Source of the DNA: Candidatus Nomurabacteria bacterium
Lineage (GTDB): Bacteria > Patescibacteriota > Saccharimonadia > Saccharimonadales > Saccharimonadaceae
Direction of reading: 5' to 3'
Assembly (NCBI GenBank): GCA_031275815.1
Contig: JAISOF010000019.1
Coordinates: 1-45,235 of the forward strand
Length of the DNA stretch: 45,235 bases
A model generated the notes under the pieces. That model was not told the DNA's origin. It worked only from the letters and a program-made list of their open reading frames with translations, and did no database searches. Shown piece after piece: positions 41,363 to 45,235 of this stretch (position 1 is its first letter; the number at the start of each line of letters is the position of its first letter). The position numbers and the translations under genes were made by a program.

Positions 41363-41454
41363 AAATGTGATTTGAGAAAAGCGCGCCATTTCCAAAAATG
41401 CGAAATGTGATTTGAAAAAGGGTTGCTTTTGTTTAGAGGTGGCAAATGTGATTT
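41363..41454. repeat. Three AAATGTGATTT repeats at 40-41 bp spacing
   Basis: Copies at 41363-41373, 41403-41413 and 41444-41454 downstream of capA. The first two share a longer GAAATGTGATTTGA. Intervening sequences are unrelated. Confidence 0.75.
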
Positions 41455-41464
41455 TTGAAGTTAG

Positions 41465-42682
41465 CTATATCCCCAAACGGTTTTTGATAGTTTCGAGAGT
41501 CTTCGTGTCGCCTTTTTCCGTGATTTTGGAAGCATTGGAGCTTGACAAAATATCGAAATTATACGCAGGGCTTAATTTGTCCAAACCAAAAGAGCTCTGA
41601 TACTCCTGACAAGCGAACAAAGTCTGGCAGTCGGCTTTTGCCCACTCTTCCACGTCTTTGCTGTCCGTCAAATCGACTTCGACATCTATGACCGCCGAAA
41701 ACGTTTCATAAGGCGCCTTCCACTGGTCAAAAATGAAATTGCCGAGCGAATAAGCGATGAGTTTGCCGTGATAAACTTCCGCATTCTGAGCGACGTGTGG
41801 GTGCGATCCAATCACCATGTCCGCTCCAAGCTCAATCATTTTACGAAAAGTTGCCTCTTGAGTGGCGTTGGAATGCGTTTGGTATTCAACGCCACTGTGT
41901 GGCAGAGCAATCACCGGCAAAACTGCGCTCCACTTCGCAATTTCTTGCAGGGACGGCTCTGGTATCTCACCGAACACCAAGTGGAAGCCGCAAAAAGCAA
42001 AGGGCAATTTGAACTGTTCTTCAGTGCCGTCGGAAAACCCAACTAATGTTGTAATTTTTACAACATTACAAATCTGCTCTGTATCATAACGATCATAAGT
42101 GCCGAAATATTGGATTTGGTTTTCTGCAAGGTGTTGCTGGGTTTCCAAAAACCCCGCCGCTCCTTGGTTGTTGGTGTGGTTATTCGCCAAAGACACCACC
42201 GAAAACCATTTTTGCATTTCCGGCAGATAATCAGGATCGCAGTTGAAAATCAGCTTTTCCATTTCCAAATATTCGTTATGCCCGTTGTTTGTGACGGGAC
42301 ACTCCAGATTGGCAATCCAATCCGTGTAATTTTCTCGTTGAAAAGTGTGCAACTTGGAAAACGGTTGCGCTGTCTTCAAGGCGCTTTTTCTGGCATTGGA
42401 GTTGACCGCTCTGCCCAAAAAGACGTCTCCCGTCATCAACCAGCGCGCCCTCGCTTCTTCAACCACTACTTCTGGCACCTCCGCCACCACACTGTTGACC
42501 GCCGTTTCTGCCACCAAAAGCTCCGGCGCCTCCCGTTCCGAATGCCCCATTACCACTGCCAAAATCGCCGAAAACCACAACACCCCGCTGAAAACCAAAA
42601 ACCACAACGCCCGCCGCAGTTGTTTTTTGGCGCCAGCCACCCGCCGTTTTTCCGGTGCGCCAACTTCCACCCCGCCACGCAT
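41465..42682 (-). CDS. CapA-like (PGA_cap) metallophosphatase, membrane-anchored
   Basis: A 405-aa protein: basic N-terminus, one helix (ALWFLVFSGVLWFSAILAVV), linker, then a CapA/metallophosphatase domain with WLMTGDVFLGR, NLECPVTNNG, VSLANNHTNNQG, VIALPHSGVEYQT, VIGSHPHVAQNAEVY and YSLGNFIFDQW, all family hallmarks. CapA proteins take part in poly-gamma-glutamate capsule production, but no capBC is in view, so it may act on another surface polymer. It begins 3 nt after argS and is probably co-transcribed with it. Confidence 0.9.
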   Translation of the reverse strand: MRGGVEVGAPEKRRVAGAKKQLRRALWFLVFSGVLWFSAILAVVMGHSEREAPELLVAETAVNSVVAEVPEVVVEEARARWLMTGDVFLGRAVNSNARKSALKTAQPFSKLHTFQRENYTDWIANLECPVTNNGHNEYLEMEKLIFNCDPDYLPEMQKWFSVVSLANNHTNNQGAAGFLETQQHLAENQIQYFGTYDRYDTEQICNVVKITTLVGFSDGTEEQFKLPFAFCGFHLVFGEIPEPSLQEIAKWSAVLPVIALPHSGVEYQTHSNATQEATFRKMIELGADMVIGSHPHVAQNAEVYHGKLIAYSLGNFIFDQWKAPYETFSAVIDVEVDLTDSKDVEEWAKADCQTLFACQEYQSSFGLDKLSPAYNFDILSSSNASKITEKGDTKTLETIKNRLGI

Positions 42683-42685
42683 GTT

Positions 42686-44386
42686 TCACACCCTTTCAAC
42701 CGTCGGCAACCCAAGCAGCCTGAACCCATTTTCCAACATAGCGATGTATTTTTGCACTAATTTTTGACGCAAAAACTCTTTTTCGCCCCCAACCACCCTG
42801 TCATTTTCATAAAACTGACTGAAAGTTTGCGCAAGCTCATACAAATACGTGCAAATATGATGAGGCGCAAGCTCATCAGTCGCCCGTTGCAAAGCCACTC
42901 GCCACTCCACAAACTTCAACAACAGTCGTCGCTCCCACTTATCCAACTTGACATTTTCATCACTTTCTGTCTTCGCCTCAGCTTTCCGCAAAATCGACTT
43001 GGCGCGCGCCAAGGAATATTGCAAATATGGCCCGCTATTGCCGTGCAAACTCACCGACTCTTTCAAATCAAAAATAATATCACCCTCCAACCGGTTCTTC
43101 AAAAAAGCATACTTCACCGCACCGAGCATCATCGCCTCGTTTGCATCATCGCTGACCTCGCGCTCCGCCTGCTCCACCATGTCCAGCACATCCACCGCTT
43201 TCAAAAAGTTCCCTTTCCGACTGCTCATCTTCACCGCACCCGGTAACTTCACATTGCCGTGCGTGATATGCCGCGTGCGCTCCGCCAATTTCGGGCTGAA
43301 TTGCTCCACGCTTTTCAACACTACTTTCATATATTCCGTAATATCCGCCCCTGTTATCACAATGGATTCATCAAACTGGTAATCCCGCCACTTCGTTTCA
43401 ATCAGCCCCACATCTTTCGCCTCATAAGTCGGCAGCCCCGCCTGATTCACAAACACCCGCGTGTGCAAACCGTACGGCTCGCCCTTGAACACCAACGCCC
43501 CGTCGCTTGACTCATACACGCCCTTTTTCGCCTCACGCTCCACAATTTCCAACCCCAAACCCGCCACCTCTGACTCTGGATAATACTTCTCAAACTTCAC
43601 CCCCACGCGCTCATAAAAATCGTCAAAATACTGATAGCTCCAACTGCGACACGTCCAATAAACTTTCGCCAACGCCGAAATGTGGTCATTCTCGGTGTGC
43701 ACCGCGTAAAGCTTTTTATTAAGGTCGGTGATAGCGCTTTTTGCAGCTTCATCGTCGTCGTACGCCGCCGTTCCCAACACGTAACATTTCGCCAACCAAT
43801 CGGAGCGCTGATTTTTCGCAATTTTTGTCAATTTGGTTTCGTCAAATCCACCCAGCTCCTTTTCAACGCCCCACATCGCCTTTGCCACATGCAACCCAAC
43901 GTCGCCACCAAAGTTGACGCGGTGCACCGTCCCGCCGGCCGCCTCCACGATGTTGGAAATGGCATCGCCCATAATGCTGGTGTACAGGTGTCCGACGTGC
44001 AAAATCTTGAACGGATTGGGATCGGAAAACTCACTCACCACGACTTTGCCAGCGTATTTTTGGGATTGATAGGTTTGATCCATGAAGCTCGCCAAGAGGT
44101 TGTCGGACAAGGTGATGTTGATGAAACCCGCGCCCGCTACTTGACATTTTATCTCGCTTGTGGTAAAATTGCCAACAAGGTCAAGTTTGAACCCCTCTGT
44201 TGTCAGTTTGGCAATAATCTGCTCCGCAATTTCGCGCGGGGATTTTTTCAACTCTTTCGCAAGTTGCAAAGCCACGTTGGTCGAAAAATCTCCAAAACTG
44301 GGGTCAGGGAAACTGAGCTCTGGCTTGACATCAATATCAAACTCTGCTTTGATGGTTTCCGCAATTTTTGCACTAATTTCCTCCAC
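42686..44386 (-). CDS. argS: Arginyl-tRNA synthetase
   Basis: A 566-aa class I synthetase: N-terminal Add-1 domain (about 1-95), SDPNPFKILHVGHLYTSI with the HIGH-type motif HVGH (130-133), the KMSK-type GAVKMSSRKGNFLKAVDV, and a C-terminal DALR anticodon-binding domain (LYELAQTFSQFYENDRVVGG). The GTG at 44386 (AGAAAGGA 4 nt upstream) is preferred over a frame start at 44500 that would cross the promoter, and gives the normal start and length. Confidence 0.95.
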   Translation of the reverse strand: MEEISAKIAETIKAEFDIDVKPELSFPDPSFGDFSTNVALQLAKELKKSPREIAEQIIAKLTTEGFKLDLVGNFTTSEIKCQVAGAGFINITLSDNLLASFMDQTYQSQKYAGKVVVSEFSDPNPFKILHVGHLYTSIMGDAISNIVEAAGGTVHRVNFGGDVGLHVAKAMWGVEKELGGFDETKLTKIAKNQRSDWLAKCYVLGTAAYDDDEAAKSAITDLNKKLYAVHTENDHISALAKVYWTCRSWSYQYFDDFYERVGVKFEKYYPESEVAGLGLEIVEREAKKGVYESSDGALVFKGEPYGLHTRVFVNQAGLPTYEAKDVGLIETKWRDYQFDESIVITGADITEYMKVVLKSVEQFSPKLAERTRHITHGNVKLPGAVKMSSRKGNFLKAVDVLDMVEQAEREVSDDANEAMMLGAVKYAFLKNRLEGDIIFDLKESVSLHGNSGPYLQYSLARAKSILRKAEAKTESDENVKLDKWERRLLLKFVEWRVALQRATDELAPHHICTYLYELAQTFSQFYENDRVVGGEKEFLRQKLVQKYIAMLENGFRLLGLPTVERV

Positions 44387-44420
44387 AATTTCCTTTCTCT
44401 GGGTTAGCAACACTAAGTTT

Positions 44421-44449
44421 ATTGTATCAAAGAATGGCGCGTTTGCAAA
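44421..44449 (-). promoter_or_regulatory. argS-capA promoter
   Basis: -35 TTTGCA (44444-44449), 17-nt spacer, extended -10 TGATACAAT (TACAAT at 44421-44426), about 35 nt of leader and a ribosome site. The same -10 as the leaderless genes, but leadered. Confidence 0.65.
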
Positions 44450-44501
44450 ATGCAAAAAACACCCCCCGTCATTCTGGGCTTTAGCCATCGCAGAATCCAA
44501 G

Positions 44502-44527
44502 AAAAAACAGGGTTGACGAGGTCAACC
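44502..44527 (-). terminator. Terminator after the acetyltransferase
   Basis: On the minus strand GGTTGAC, CTC, GTCAACC is followed by TGTTTTTT directly after the stop codon. Confidence 0.8.
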
Positions 44528-45009
44528 TTAGGGGTCTTGTGCGGGGTCGCCGTTATAGACAAACTCTTTCAGATTGGCATTTTCGAGAACCTGCGTCAGC
44601 AACCAATCATATTTTTTGATAAGCCACTTGAACTTGTCGACCCGATGCCAAACGATGCTGGCAAGGGGTTTGGTTGTGCCCAGCCATCCAAAAGATTCGC
44701 CAAGAATGCTGTCTCCGACACCTTGCCCGCGGAACTTTTCTGAGACGTACAGGGTGGATAATTTGGTTTCCTCGCCGTTTTTTTGAGGATAGCGACACCA
44801 GCGATACAGCCGTCAACGTATGCCGCAACGATCTGTCTTTCATTTTTGAAAATACCAGGAACATACTTAGTCCAGAAAAGTTCAAAATGTTTTGGATAAT
44901 CGTTGTAAACTTCGTCGGTGAGACTGTAGCTGTCAGTGATAATTTGGGAAAAAGACTTGCGGTTGGTCTTTGCGACTTCAGAAGCCACAAGTATCTTGCA
45001 TCCAGCCAT
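44528..45009 (-). pseudogene. GNAT-family N-acetyltransferase with a frameshift at a seven-base A run
   Basis: The first frame reads from the ATG at 45009 (GGAGG upstream) through MAGCKILVASEVAKTNRKSF and AAYVDGCIAGVAILKK up to an A7 run on the minus strand (44778-44784), then becomes nonsense. One extra A restores NGEETKLSTLYVSEKFRGQG, the acetyl-CoA-binding R-G-Q-G-V-G loop, and continues to KEFVYNGDPAQDP and TAA at 44528-44530. The rejoined product is about 160 aa, normal for GNAT. It may be a true pseudogene, a sequencing error in the homopolymer, or corrected by slippage. Confidence 0.75.
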
Positions 45010-45050
45010 CTTTAGGACCTCCTTTCAAAGTGCGCCCACATACCGAGTTT

Positions 45051-45079
45051 ATTAAAGCATATTTTGTAAAAAATGTAAA
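45051..45079 (-). promoter_or_regulatory. Promoter of the acetyltransferase gene
   Basis: -35 TTTACA (45074-45079), 17-nt spacer, -10 TTTAAT (45051-45056) on the minus strand. Confidence 0.5.
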
Positions 45080-45092
45080 TATCTGCCCGCAT

Positions 45093-45227
45093 GGGTGGTT
45101 TTGTTGGGGCAATTCCCCTGCCGGTCTTGTTGCACAACCACCCACATTCACAGGTACAGAACCGTGCCAGCCAATCGTTATTGGTGGCAGTCGGTTCCTC
45201 GCTTCAATCTGTCGTCACAGATTGAAG
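45093..45227. ncRNA. Possible structured RNA running off the right edge
   Basis: Three consecutive hairpins with no coding frame: GGGTGGTT (45093-45100) / AACCACCC (45136-45143) enclosing a GGGG/CCCC hairpin; GAACCG, TGCCA and CCAAT (45159-45175) pairing with ATTGG, TGGCA and CGGTTC (45180-45197), 16 bp in all; and a perfect 11-bp stem CTTCAATCTGT/ACAGATTGAAG (45202-45227). No T-run follows any of them. I could not match it to RNase P RNA, tmRNA, SRP RNA or 6S RNA by eye. Confidence 0.4.
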
Positions 45228-45235
45228 AGCCCTGT

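Noticed and set aside
41363-41454. CRISPR array
   Set aside because: Only three 11-bp units, unequal flanks and no cas genes in the window.
44778-44784. Programmed -1 ribosomal frameshift
   Set aside because: The A7 run lacks the X_XXY_YYZ phase needed for clean tandem slippage and no downstream pseudoknot was noticed; homopolymer error or transcriptional slippage is simpler.
45093-45227. RNase P RNA or tmRNA
   Set aside because: GAGGAA and ACAGAA occur but on opposite strands and without the neighbouring conserved bases; no tRNA-like end is seen.

Overview
The window looks like the replication-origin region of a Patescibacteria (CPR) chromosome, most likely a Candidatus Saccharibacteria (TM7)-type organism. 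The clues are compact, mostly overlapping genes, standard stops (TGA, TAA and TAG all end genes), a short YidC and a Jag without its N-terminal domain. A CPR-style type IV secretion locus (PrgI-like, split VirB4, giant VirB6, many small two-helix pilins) sits directly beside dnaA-dnaN-recF. The phylum call is inference; no 16S gene is present.

Layout. 1-380: 5' part of a membrane-anchored unknown (minus). 639-3084: UDP-GlcNAc 2-epimerase-like enzyme plus a GT4 glycosyltransferase (plus). 3087-4984: jag, yidC, rnpA, rpmH (minus). 4985-8927: DnaA boxes, dnaA, a second DnaA-box cluster with a DnaA-trio-like element, dnaN, recF (plus); this is probably oriC. 8911-29149: about 20 kb of minus-strand secretion genes. 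In transcription order these are virB6, a REP-associated transposase inserted with two REP-like hairpins, prgI, a VirB4 N-terminal-domain protein, virB4, then two tandem copies of a three-gene cassette: giant membrane protein, secreted peptidoglycan hydrolase, and small membrane-anchored protein. The two hydrolases share a phage-lysozyme-like domain and a CHAP domain; the upstream copy also carries an OatA-like SGNH esterase domain between them. 29269-31775: six tandem T4SS pilin-like genes (plus); a seventh is at 39603.

31934-34486: small membrane or unknown proteins and tRNA-Ser(GCT). 34584-36780 is a decaying locus: a Bro-N-like fragment, a small membrane gene with an in-frame amber codon, and a Clp-type AAA+ protein that stops where its second ATPase domain should start. 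36891-39397 is an AT-richer cupin / GHMP kinase / radical-SAM operon with its own promoter and terminator, likely horizontally acquired. 39984-45009: comF, hsp20, a CapA-like phosphatase, argS and a frameshifted acetyltransferase. The right edge holds three consecutive hairpins, possibly the end of a structured RNA.

How it fits together. VirB4 would power, PrgI and VirB6 form, and the pilins build a cell-surface apparatus; the secreted hydrolases would open or remodel peptidoglycan, of the cell itself or of a neighbour. Many of these genes share one start architecture: an extended -10 (TGnTAyAAT) 6-7 nt before the ATG and no Shine-Dalgarno, which predicts leaderless mRNAs.
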